A DNA stretch of 64,000 nt. Origin: Setomelanomma holmii (taxonomy: Eukaryota > Ascomycota > Dothideomycetes > Pleosporales > Phaeosphaeriaceae). The DNA lies in assembly GCA_010015745.1 (NCBI GenBank), contig ML978162.1:62001-126000 (forward strand), written 5' to 3'. Positions 54,889 to 64,000 of this stretch are shown here, piece after piece; the stretch's first letter is position 1; every line of letters starts with the position of its first letter. Below the pieces are notes generated by a model that was given only the letters and a program-made list of their open reading frames with translations, did no database searches and was not told where the DNA came from. The translations under genes were made by a program, and so were the position numbers.

Positions 54889-56158
54889 CTGGTGTCGCTT
54901 CAACGACACGTAAGCTACCCGCAGTGCAATTAGAGATGGCTATCATGTTCAGACCCATGAGGTACCCTTCGCTTATCTGGGTTTCCTCCGGAATGTTGCG
55001 CAAATAACTCATTCTACACCGCGAGAACCCATCTGAAACCGGAGAGACTGTGTACAACACCCTATGCCACACTATCAGTACTCAGCGCTCGACATGTAGC
55101 AGCTAGGATAGCGCTGAGCACCCTCAGAGTTGTGACGACGATCAAATCTTTGGCCACTTTCATCCCTACACCATATTTCATCGGCATAGACTCGACGGAT
55201 CCACCACATCGACAGCGTTTCTGACTTACTGAATTTCATCGGCGTCTTGTTCAAAGTTTCCTTGACACCATACAGTACCGGCTTTCCTTTCTTACTTTAT
55301 ACCCACCTCTTGGCGTTTCTAACGCTGTTGAGCGACTACGAATAAGTTTTTTTTCAACTGCGCTTCTCTTTTCTCTACCCTGCACTGCACAGCGACTGAA
55401 GATTTGCGATGCCCATCGGCTCATTGGCAGCGTTCGGGATAATTCATGGGATTTGAGATCTACGCACTTTTATGCTGGCATTTGTACCGCATCATAAACA
55501 AAACATTTTCCATTTTGTCTCGATGCAAAACGACGGCGTCAAGTTACCTACATAGCATAACATAACCGCCTTCCTCACCACAATTGCCCACACTTCGTGA
55601 TTGATAGGCAAGTTCTTCCTTGATTCCATGCTTACTGTGATGTCTGCCGTCTCGAATCGTATGCGCATCAATGTCACGACTGCTTTAGACGCTCATGTAG
55701 TGTAGATGGCAATGTAGACTGTGTATAGAAACACCTCTTTAAGAGCGGCTTCATGCAGTTTGGGTCATGAAGGAACGCGCACAGACTTGGCACTACATAG
55801 AAAGAACGACAATCTGGCAGAACATGCGCAAGGCGGAGCATAGGTCGACGGAAGTCCAGACCTGAGAGGCACTATGTTCATTGTGGAAGAAGGCATGTGC
55901 TTATATGTATATTGCTAGCTAGCACAGTCCGCTACTTGTAATGTTCAGTGCGTCGTAGCGCGTGACAATGCCCTTAGTCCCGGCATCGTAGCCTCATATG
56001 CCCCCAAAATTATCGCCTGAGATGCGACAGGAGTCGTCCCTGCCCTGCGCAGCCCAAAAGCTATTCGTCGGTCACGACCAACCAGCGCCACCCTTCAATT
56101 ATCCTTAGCCACCTTCTCTCTCGATCCTCAACAACCAAGACAAGTGTCGCCCATCTTC
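54889..56158. other. Intergenic stretch
   Basis: About 1.27 kb without a supported gene. A T-rich run at 55340-55370 and C/T-rich segments are present but no open frame beyond about 70 codons. No repeat or RNA gene seen. Confidence 0.4.
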
Positions 56159-57907
56159 TCAACGAGCATGCATGATAGCCTCCTCGCTGACCCAGTACAC
56201 TTCACGACGATGCTCGGTGATGAGTCCGAGGTGGTAATCATACTCGGTCCAGGTCTCGCTACCAAAGAACTTGTACTGCTCCTTCGCCCAGCGAATGTTC
56301 TCAGCCCAGTCGCTCGCATCGGTCGCCGGCGGATCGGTCAAGCGGTGCAACTCGCGAAAAGGTGGATGTTGACGAGGTCCATTGTAGCGGGTGGAAGAGA
56401 GAGCGCTCGTCCACATCTCTTGTGTGCTGGTGAAGCCTTCGGCGGCGTAGACGTAGATGGTAGTCCAGTCAACGCGCAGACGGTTTGCGGATAGCTGGGG
56501 CGGCTGGAGGAAGACAGGCTTGCGAGTAGAGAAAGTGCGGGCGAGAGACATCATCTCTGGGCTGATCTCTGCGATAGGTCGAGAGGGCAGTGGCGCGACC
56601 TGAAATGTCTTTGTGGGCGAGATGAACTGCTTCTGTTTCTGTTTTTGCTTAGTGAGGGCCTCGATGTTGCGCTGAGTCTCGGTGGAGAAGCTCCGGATGT
56701 TTTGGCGCGCCTTGCGGGCAGCAGCACGACCGCGAGCGGCGTTAACTGGGGAGATGGGCTCGTCGTCGCTGATGTCCTCAGCTGCAGGGATCTCGTCATC
56801 AGGCTCTGAGCCATCTCCAACGAAGTCGCTGTCGTTGGAGGGTGAGCCAGGCGTAGGAGGAATCCGATTGAGCTTGCGGCGCTTGGCAGGTGTAGAGTAG
56901 CCAGAGCGAGGAGAGTCGGAGACATCCTATCGTATGTCTTGTTAGTCTCTGGCGTCGTGCAGGGCCATTCAGCAACATACCGTAGCATCAGAGTCATGCT
57001 GTCGCAGATTGACGCTGGTCTTCTTAGCAAGCCTTCCACTCTTCCTCCGACTAGCAACTGTGATCGTGCCCTCGGTATCCATCATGCGCTTCAGAGGAGA
57101 GCCAGAGTTCAGTGTTGCTGACCTACCGCCTGTGAAATGTCGTGATTGAGGCATCACCTTGTTGCTGCTAGTCCAATTGCTTCCAGGCGTACGCTTGAAC
57201 TGGGGCCTTGGTGTCGATTTAGTTGGAGAAACGAAGGCGTAGTCATTGCGGCGACCGAAGGCCTGCCTATCCAGGTGAGAGTGAGTGACGGCCGCAGGCC
57301 CTCCAAGCTTCTTCACCAAGGCTTCAAAGTCGTCCGGGAAATACCACTGTTCATCCTTGTGGGCTAAAGCGTAGAGCACGCAGCGGGCGAGATCCAAGGC
57401 GTCGCTGCCCGAGGGGTGCGTCTTGACATGTTGTGCGAGATTCTTGAACTCTACTGGGTCGGCCTCTTCATTGTGCCTGAGATGTTTGCCGTCCAGTCCA
57501 GCCGGTGCGCTCTTTGGATGCGTCTCTCGAGGTGTACGGAACGTGCGAACATCTAGGTCAGTCTCCGTCAAATTGGGATTGGGACGCGCGAATTGCGGAT
57601 GGCTGCCGACCGTCCAGTCTCGATAGCCTGCGCGGCGCATACCGTAGGACATCATGATTTGCGCAGAGTTGGGCCGAAAGACCGTATCGCCATCGCCTGG
57701 AAGGTATCTGAACTCATTGATCATTGCAGCAATCGTCAGGGACTTTCCGCCATTCGTGATGAAGCGGTCGATGACATCGACTGATTTGAGCCAATGCGGA
57801 AGGTACGCCAAGATCTCGCCTGCGGTCAGGTTGCCAGACGGGAATGCTAGATTCCAGCTGGGACTACCAATGCCGAAAGCATTGTTTTTTGCCAGGGGAG
57901 AACTCAT
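56159..57907 (-). CDS. Member 4 of the uncharacterised family, three-module form (564 aa)
   Basis: Exons 56981-57907 and 56159-56926 are separated by a 54-nt GTATGT...ATAG intron. The upstream frame to 58003 contains a clean GTAAGT...CCAG stretch (57917-57981), which I read as a 5'-leader intron, so translation starts at MSSPLAKNNAF. The first module is at residues 27-54 (LTAGEILAYLPHWLKSVDVI...RFITNGG), followed by 'YGMRRAGYRDWTVGSHPQF' and 'LDVRTFRTPRETH'. The second module is at about 165-205 (HPSGSDALDLARCVLYALAH...YFPDDFEALVKKLGGP). A basic/acidic linker (AKRRKLNR, RGRAAARKARQN) is followed by the third module at 515-560 (DWAENIRWAKEQYKFF...ETWTEYDYHLGLITEHRR). It forms a head-to-head pair with the next gene, which has the same three modules. 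Function unknown; nuclear localisation likely. Confidence 0.78.
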
Positions 57908-58362
57908 ATCGACGGACTGGGTGGTGTCAGTAGTTAGAGCACCGACAGGCAATTGCGCATCCATGGGAATGGAAGACTTACCCGACACAACCAACGCGTA
58001 CACCGTATGCGGTACAGTACTTGATCAAAGACTTTCCAAAGCTTCCAACAAACGCGGACACAACTAGTGATGTGGCAAGAAAGGCTGTGCTGGAGCTGGG
58101 TGCGGATGAGACGAACGTTGAGATCGCAACGCGAGGCTGTTGAGCCGAACTGGAAGTATGGCGCTCGGACCAGGAGCTGCGCCGTTCGGTATGTTCTCAG
58201 GACTACCAAACAGTTCGAAGAACTCGCTGGGCAGCACGTGCAATCTCCGCGCTCAACTGCGAAGTGAAGGGCACGACCCCCTCCCTAGCTCGACCGCAAG
58301 AGCCTCATTGTACTGCCCATCTCTTCCGTGCAAGTTCTCTTTCGAAGGTTGCGCAAGCCACA
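57908..58362. promoter_or_regulatory. Bidirectional promoter between two paralogues
   Basis: 455 bases separate the divergent start codons of family members 4 and 5, and contain the probable 5'-leader intron of member 4 (57917-57981). Co-regulation of the pair is likely from layout; no specific site recognised. Confidence 0.45.
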
Positions 58363-59676
58363 ATGAACGCCGACAACGTTGATCTTGACGAGAGCCACAA
58401 GAAGAAGGTCAACAGATATGGCTTTGGCCCAAGAGCACCTTCGAGAGTGCTGCCCTTCCCCGCTGGCGCAAACTTGACATCCTACGAGATTCTCGCCTTC
58501 CTGCCGAACGCTATTCATTGCGCCGATGTCGTATACCGGTTCGTTTCCAACGGTGCCGGCCGCCATGTACTCTGGGTCATTGTGAACACAGCGCGAGACT
58601 TTCCAGACGAGTGGCATGCCAACTGCTGCGGAACGTACATGTACAAAGCGATGAAAGCTGCCGGATATGATGCATGGACGGTAACAACTCACAATAATTG
58701 GCACGATGCGAGAAGAACCATCTGGGACGAGGCGGGTCTTGATGTCACCGATTTTAGAACCCCAAGCGAGGTGCACGGTGAGGCAGACTGGGCAGAGAAC
58801 ATCCCGTTCGCGAGTCTAGCAGTCGATGTGAGACGAATGCCGCAAGGCAATGACGCGCTTGATCTTACGAGAATGGTGCAGCATTGCGTGCGACATCCGC
58901 AAGAGAAGTGGATGTATCCGCGCGACTATGCGAAGCTCCTGAGCCACATTGGCGGACCAGTTCCCATTCGCCCCGCACACACCGACCGCACACTCTTCGA
59001 AAGGTGGGAACATAAGACACCACCGCCACCTCGCGTATGGACAGAAGAGGAGATAGAGGCAGCAAATAGCTTGAGGCAGACGAGAACGAAGAGGAAGAGA
59101 GCGAGCGGCGCGCGGCTGCTGACGCCAGACTCCAATGAACGTTCAGGGGAAGCAACACCAACAAGGACAGTAAAAAGGACAAGAGAAGTACCGAAGCGAC
59201 GCGCGAGACTGGAGGAGATCAACGTGGACGACGGAGTCTGGGAAGAGGACAGACAATCACAAGTCGAGATATACCAACGAGCACCAGCGGAGTATGTCGC
59301 TCCACCGAAAAATATGCAAGTATCATCACATTCAGACGTTGAGTTGGCATTTGCGGCTGAAGGCACTGTCGAGGAGCGCGATGCGTATAGCGCCTATGCA
59401 TTCGGTGGACCACGACACAGCGGACCATACCGCATGCTGCATCATATGGGACGACCGCATCCAGAAGACATCAGTGGCTGGGCCGAGAATCTTCGGTGGG
59501 CCTTCGAGCAGCGCGCATGCTTCTGGCATACTGTGGAAACTGAGAGGTGGAATGAGAGTCCAATACATATGGAACTGATCGTAAAGGCGCGTGTGAAGCA
59601 GGATTGGGCGTCGGATGAGCTGCTGGAGAACATACCGGAAGCGGAAGCGGAGGGCCCAGGGTTTCTGCTGGATTAG
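58363..59676 (+). CDS. Member 5 of the uncharacterised family, three-module form (437 aa)
   Basis: Single exon. The frame is open from 58264, but the ATG at 58363 has better context (GCCACAATGA) and starts MNADNVDLDESHKK. First module: residues 38-65 (LTSYEILAFLPNAIHCADVV...RFVSNGA). Next come 'YMYKAMKAAGYDAWTVTTHN' and 'LDVTDFRTPSEVHGEADWAE', closely paralleling the neighbouring gene. Second module: about 157-195 (MPQGNDALDLTRMVQHCVRH...MYPRDYAKLLSHIGGP). Basic linker (RQTRTKRKRASG, KRTREVPKRRAR). Third module: about 370-420 (SGWAENLRWAFEQRACFWHT...ELIVKARVKQDWASDE). This member lacks the intron found in member 4's linker. No enzyme motif is visible. Confidence 0.78.
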   Translation: MNADNVDLDESHKKKVNRYGFGPRAPSRVLPFPAGANLTSYEILAFLPNAIHCADVVYRFVSNGAGRHVLWVIVNTARDFPDEWHANCCGTYMYKAMKAAGYDAWTVTTHNNWHDARRTIWDEAGLDVTDFRTPSEVHGEADWAENIPFASLAVDVRRMPQGNDALDLTRMVQHCVRHPQEKWMYPRDYAKLLSHIGGPVPIRPAHTDRTLFERWEHKTPPPPRVWTEEEIEAANSLRQTRTKRKRASGARLLTPDSNERSGEATPTRTVKRTREVPKRRARLEEINVDDGVWEEDRQSQVEIYQRAPAEYVAPPKNMQVSSHSDVELAFAAEGTVEERDAYSAYAFGGPRHSGPYRMLHHMGRPHPEDISGWAENLRWAFEQRACFWHTVETERWNESPIHMELIVKARVKQDWASDELLENIPEAEAEGPGFLLD

Positions 59677-60375
59677 ACTAGGTCACGCGCGAGCTGTACG
59701 CGCTGCAGGCGTCAACATCCAACGATGGCCGTGTACCAGCCTGGTGTGAACGCGCAAATTGGAAGGGTCGCGGCCAGTGGTCGCTCCAGGTTCCATTCAT
59801 TGATCAATATAGAACCCAACAATGGATGCAGTCGGATGGTTTTGATGGCTTTTAATGATCGTGATTGGAGTGATGCAAGTGTGAGAGATGGTGTTCGCCT
59901 GAGGTCCAAACAAACTTCAGCACGAGCCTTGTTTGAGCTATACCGTTTTAAGGTGTCACACCCCTCTCTTGCGATCTGTTCCGAAACATCTCAAACGATC
60001 TTCGAACACCGCTCCAACACAATATCTCCAAAGGTCCGTCGGGCCAGCGACCATCCGGCATGGACCAGCCAGCTTATGATGCAGTGCTAAGCAGGTAACT
60101 CGCAGCTCAGTGGTCGGGAATGCGAAGCTTCCATGCAATGTGTCAAAGCTGGCTACGAAACGCGATGCGCTCTGTAACTCCTTGAACACGATACAGCAGG
60201 TATAAGGGCAATGGCTACGTCTCTGCGTTCTATTGCCAGCTTTTACACTCTTCATATACCTCAAGTCATACATACTTTGAGCCGGACTCACCGCATACAC
60301 TCCTTTCGTACCTTACTTCACGAAGCTAAAACCAAAGTATAGCATCGCGCCAAGGTCCATTCAATCGCCATCAAC
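59677..60375. other. Intergenic stretch
   Basis: About 700 bases including the 3' end of the preceding gene and the promoter of the GPI-type protein gene. No repeat or other gene seen. Confidence 0.4.
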
Positions 60376-60789
60376 ATGTATACTTCCATCTCCACCGCCA
60401 TTGCTATTCTAGCGATCTCATCACCAGCAATCGCACTGTCCAGCATCACCTCGGCACCAAAGATGATGCCAGTGGCAACACCATCCCGTGCGGCAGTCAC
60501 AATGGAATGGGCCAGCGAACCTGTGGCGGCACTTGCTGTATCAACATCCACAACCATGCAAATGTCCAGTGCAATGGCAATGAGCGCTGGTATGACCATG
60601 TCAGACGGCTCGGTTATGTCAATGCCGTCCAGCTCGGCACGAAGCAGCGCGTCGGGTTCCGGCATGGCGATGACGGGCATGAACATGACAGGCACTGCAG
60701 GAAGATCAGAGGGAGGCGGAGTCTGTGGTTTGGGTATGGTGATTGTGGGTTTCGGGGCAGGGGTCGGGTTTCTGGCTGGCTTATTGTAG
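60376..60789 (+). CDS. Met/Ser-rich probable GPI-anchored surface protein (137 aa)
   Basis: The N-terminal signal peptide MYTSISTAIAILAISSPAIA is followed by a Ser/Thr/Ala/Met-rich chain and ends in a hydrophobic tail (GLGMVIVGFGAGVGFLAGLL) preceded by small residues (GTAGRSEGGG). This is the layout of a GPI-anchored cell-wall or plasma-membrane protein. The middle contains many MxM/MxxM-type units (TMQMSSAMAMSAGMTMSDGS, GSGMAMTGMNMTGTAG), reminiscent of the copper-binding ectodomains of Ctr transporters, though no transporter domain is present. Only one Cys (in GGGVCGLG). It is convergent with the dehalogenase-like gene (115 bp). No close family recognised. Confidence 0.65.
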   Translation: MYTSISTAIAILAISSPAIALSSITSAPKMMPVATPSRAAVTMEWASEPVAALAVSTSTTMQMSSAMAMSAGMTMSDGSVMSMPSSSARSSASGSGMAMTGMNMTGTAGRSEGGGVCGLGMVIVGFGAGVGFLAGLL

Positions 60790-60904
60790 AAGGGAACATC
60801 ACCTCCAGCACGTTCTTCGATTTCATCCTTATTGCTACCACTTCTCGTATACATATGTTGCCTTTGCCCTGGCTGCATGATAGCACTAAAGAACATGAAC
60901 AAGA

Positions 60905-61702
60905 TCATCTACGCTCATCTCTGAAGGCCTTCTCCACTGCTTCAGCCATAGCACCCAGTGTCTCATACCTGAATGCCAGTTCAATCTCTCCATTCACGAA
61001 GTCTGCTATCTTTCCCCCAATCACAGCCTCATCGCCTCTCCTCTCAATCCAGCAGGTTGCCAAACCAGCTTTCTTTGCCGGCACATGATCATGCCGCAAG
61101 GCTTGTGCCGTGTGCAAGATTTGCTCTCGTCCGATACCCATCTCTTTCTTCGCATGCTCGACCATGTACTCAAAGTTGCGCAAATCAGGCTTATACGACC
61201 CGATTTCTTGCGCGGTATAGATAGCGTCGAAGTGTGTGGAATCCAGTGGCCCCGTGCGAGTCTGTTCGATATTCTCGTTGTCGACATTGGAGAGAATGAC
61301 GAGTTTGTAGTACTTTCCCAGTGTACGCAGCGCGGCTACGGTATCTGGAAATGCGGGCCACGATCCTACGCTGTTTCCAAAGGCGTCCATCTCTTTAGTC
61401 ATCTGATCATCGGAGATAGCGTCCACGACTTCTAGTTCGGTAGCAATTGCCTTGTATACCAGCCCGAGAAGGGAGTTGTATCTCATGTCTGGGTGTTGAT
61501 GCTCAAGTTCTCCCTCAAGTCGAGTGTACATTTGGAGAAGCGTCTTTCTATCGCCTTTGCATGGGTGTTCTGGTGGAAGTCGATCATTCAGCGGGGAGAG
61601 CACGTCGAAGATTCCAGTTTCCCAGTCTATGAGTGTCGCGTAGACATCGAATGACAATGCCTTGAAGGACGTGAGGGTGACATTGAACGGGGAAGACGTC
61701 AT
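60905..61702 (-). CDS. HAD-superfamily hydrolase, haloacid dehalogenase type II-like
   Basis: 265 residues, single exon, ATG at 61702. HAD motifs are in order: nucleophile motif 'ALSFDVYATLIDWE' (Asp at about 20), motif II 'LVILSNVDNENI' (Ser/Asn at about 137), motif III Lys in 'GSYKPDLRNFEYM' (about 168). In place of the usual 'DxxxD' motif IV it has 'HTAQALRHDHVPAKKAGLAT', as in fungal haloacid dehalogenase-like proteins where 'LFHDHVPA' replaces it. This class hydrolyses 2-haloacids or phosphoesters; the actual substrate cannot be told from sequence. Cytosolic, as no targeting signal is seen. Confidence 0.85.
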   Translation of the reverse strand: MTSSPFNVTLTSFKALSFDVYATLIDWETGIFDVLSPLNDRLPPEHPCKGDRKTLLQMYTRLEGELEHQHPDMRYNSLLGLVYKAIATELEVVDAISDDQMTKEMDAFGNSVGSWPAFPDTVAALRTLGKYYKLVILSNVDNENIEQTRTGPLDSTHFDAIYTAQEIGSYKPDLRNFEYMVEHAKKEMGIGREQILHTAQALRHDHVPAKKAGLATCWIERRGDEAVIGGKIADFVNGEIELAFRYETLGAMAEAVEKAFRDERR

Positions 61703-62627
61703 ATCGGTAAAGAATTGATGAAGAACCTCAATTGCTATGGGTTGCTTGCCAAATTTGCGGCTCTTGAGGTGTCATCGATGACTCTTCTAAGAACTTCCTG
61801 TCAAGCCTCGGGATGCTGCTTCAGGCGTGGTGTTGAAGACGACGAGCCTCTGTCATCGGTCATATTCTGTTGTCGATGGCTCCACCTTCCCGAACGCGTT
61901 AGCTTATATGCACGTCGGCAAGACATGCTTCATCCCCCTTCAAGCTGCAAGTGTGGAGCCGTACAATTAATGTCATGTCATCTCGTACGTTGGTTGATAG
62001 CCGGAAGGATGGAAATGAGGACGGAAATGGTCATTGAAAGCGAGGTGATTCCAGAGCATTGGGAAAGGCGAAGAAATGTAATGGAGCATGCAAAATTCTG
62101 GTTGGTCTAAGGGATGTCTTGGTACTTCGTGACAGATATAAGACCATGTGAGGTGCAGTGCCGCGTCTCAAATAGTGCTTGGCCTCGATATTGGATACTC
62201 ATACCTCCCTACTGAGCTTAATGACAACGCACAGCAGGACGCTGGGCATCGGCCGACACGAAGCAATCAACTTTTGGAGAACAAGGTGACAATCGCGCGA
62301 GTGTCACTGCGAGAAAGGCGGCAGAGGACCAATGACGAGGAAACCGTTCACCGAGACTCGAACAGATTCGGAATTGATGGAAGCTGACGATGTCATGAGC
62401 AGTTGGGGTAAGGCCGTATCGCTGGTGGGGCGGTCTAGTCAAGATTTGGACGAAGGGGTAAACGACAGCAATTGGACGGACGGCAGTAAGCCCCCGATCG
62501 CCGCTCACACCACGCCCGAACTTCACTCTTGAGCACCAGACTTCGCCCCCAGCAAAATGTTTCGAGCAAGAACAGCAGCTCACCCCGAGTAATTGCAATC
62601 TAGCCCTGCGCGACCAGAGGCGCTCGA
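61703..62627. other. Intergenic stretch
   Basis: About 925 bases with overlapping short frames on both strands and no credible gene. Presumably holds the promoters of the dehalogenase-like gene and of the broken transcription-factor gene. Confidence 0.4.
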
Positions 62628-64000
62628 TTGAGCATGCCTCGCCGACGCAAGCAAACATTCACGGTCTGTCGCTCTGATGGTCGGCGAGTGTTGCATTGCG
62701 AGTCGACCTGGGCCGGTTTACAAATTCTGTCATCTGACCTCATCGATATTTTGGTCACCCAATGCAACGACAACACGATGCAAGACACTACCGCCGGAGT
62801 GTTACAACTACCGGAGCACAACCCTTTCTCCGTGTTTGCTCTCGACTTGCCTAACGGTTTGCCAGATGCGACAGAATCCAGAGTCGTATCCTCACCTGAC
62901 CACGACATAGGCACATGCGAGGTGCTAGGGATAGACTCTTTGTCCCACTTCAGGTCGGCTCCCGATACTGAGCTCGTAATCAGCCTCGTCGATCGAGTGC
63001 CGCAAGCTTTGTCATCATTTACAGATGAAGAGCTTGCCGAAAGATCGTTTTGCCACCATTATATTACACATGTGGCGGGGATCATGATGCCTTATGAGCA
63101 CCCGCGCGCAATCCTTGGAAGCTACACTATCCTGTGATTGCTCTTAGCTCCGCCTTTCCTGATCAGAAAGCACTATATCATGCCATGCTGTCTCAGGCCG
63201 CGTTCAATATGGCCAATCTCCTAGCCGAGGATAGAACGATGATGAGTATAGGCTCTCGGCACTATGCAGCATCTATTCGACAACTCGTATCCGTCATTAG
63301 CGACAGGGTGAACGACCTTGTATCCCTTCTGGCGTCAATCATGGCCCTGACATTCCCAGGAACCTATAGTGGCAAATCTCGAAAGTGGCGGCATCACCTC
63401 CAGGGTGCATGTCGGCTCTTCGATCAGTGCCGAAATTGCGAGCCCTGGAAAGTCATAGACATCGCCTACGTCTCCTTCCAAAGTCTTAACATTATGAAGA
63501 TCGTCAGCGAGACTTCAGACATTCCGGATGGAAATGTACAAGACCTAGATTCAAGCGGGGACGAGTCAAGCACGTTGGTGCCGATTTTGTCGATTTCGGG
63601 TTCACCATCGGAGCCTCCCCAGCTATATTTGTAACGGTACAAAAAGGCCAACCTTATGCACATCTCAGAACACAAGGTATATATGTCGTTATATACCGTT
63701 ACAATATTGAATTGCATTTCCAGCATGACCAAGTTTCGCAAGTCCCGCGAGTCGCTCGGCCATGGGAAGGTCGAAGATTTTCTGCAAGAGACTCTCATCC
63801 AGCTAAGGACCTCTTTTGTGGAAGTTCTGGTGTTGTCGAAATTTCCTCGTGACTGGATGATTTGACGCAGACACGAATGAAGCATCAGGACTGCTTTGAG
63901 TCGTTCTTGCGTCCTCGGATCCTCTGCAAAATGCAATAGAACACAGAGGTTGGAAATGTCGGATATTCGTGAACGCCAGCCAAATCCGCCGAAACCTCGT
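62628..64000 (+). pseudogene. Broken fungal transcription-factor gene (Fungal_trans_2 type), runs off the window
   Basis: The N-terminus 'RRRKQTFTVCRSDGRRVLHC' looks like a ruined Zn2Cys6 finger with most Cys lost. The regulatory domain follows: 'FCHHYITHVAGIMMPYEHPR', then a two-base frameshift near 63095, after which 'NPWKLHYPVIALSSAFPDQK' and 'YHAMLSQAAFNMANLLAEDR' read on. 'WRHHLQGACRLFDQCRN' and 'AYVSFQSLNIMKIVSETSDI' follow, then another frame change near 63560. The core 'FVDFGFTIGASPAIL|NCISSM' is split by a 74-bp insert at 63630-63703, after which 'TKFRKSRESLGHGKVEDFLQ' continues. The gene continues past the window edge. It cannot make a functional regulator. Confidence 0.75.
63630..63703. 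mobile_element. 74-bp palindromic mini-element, copy B
   Basis: Perfect 10-bp inverted ends TGTAACGGTA / TACCGTTACA with an inner imperfect hairpin (ACCTT...ACAAGGTAT), flanked by the 5-bp duplication ATATT (63625-63629 and 63704-63708). The reverse complement of the 41002-41065 element aligns along its whole length with this one. It is inserted in the most conserved part of the transcription-factor relic. Confidence 0.8.

Overview
The window is nuclear DNA of a filamentous ascomycete (Pezizomycotina; a dothideomycete-like genome is my inference). Genes are split by short 42-84 nt introns with GTANGT-type donors and CTAAC/CTGAC-like branch sites. There are orthologues of fungal housekeeping genes (MED21, RRG7, TMS1, MCH1, peroxisomal thiolase) and decayed fungal DNA transposons. 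No rRNA, tRNA or CRISPR signal was found.

Layout. 1-2.8 kb: four small helical-protein genes in tandem; two are paralogous copies that each carry one in-frame stop, at different places. 3.7-10.9 kb: a conserved housekeeping block holding a basic hypothetical protein, MED21(-), RRG7-like(+), TMS1/Serinc(-) and MCH1-like transporter(+). 10.9-19.8 kb: a gene desert with a C-depleted tract and no convincing gene. 19.8-36.4 kb: sparse accessory DNA with three members of an uncharacterised protein family (19.8-22.1, 26.5-27.5, 34.7-36.4 kb), a small secreted protein, a 174-bp solo-LTR-like insert and a hAT-type MITE. 36.7-52 kb: a cluster of F-box-like 'LLRLPxELRNxIY' genes riddled with transposons. 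One member is broken by a 4.5-kb hAT element (itself carrying a Tc1/mariner element and a 64-bp palindromic insert) and by a MITE. Next to it lie a 95-residue gene with a duplicated exon and a 4.65-kb unit bounded by about 455-bp inverted repeats that carries an intact 901-residue PD-(D/E)XK nuclease-like gene. 52-64 kb: peroxisomal 3-ketoacyl-CoA thiolase, weak hypothetical genes, a head-to-head pair of further members of the uncharacterised family (56.2-59.7 kb), a Met/Ser-rich probable GPI protein, a haloacid-dehalogenase-like enzyme, and a broken fungal transcription-factor gene whose conserved core is split by a 74-bp palindromic insert.

The main biological novelty is twofold. First, a five-member, apparently undescribed protein family shares an 'EILAFLP...DVIYRF...NG' module followed by a 'P-x-G-(x)DALxLTRxV' module; two members share a third 'WAENxRWAxEQ' module. 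Second, several small mobile repeats can be delimited exactly by their target-site duplications, including a 64/74-bp palindromic family and a 173/174-bp TG...CA family. Both have TGT(A/G)AC/GTTACA ends and 5-bp duplications.
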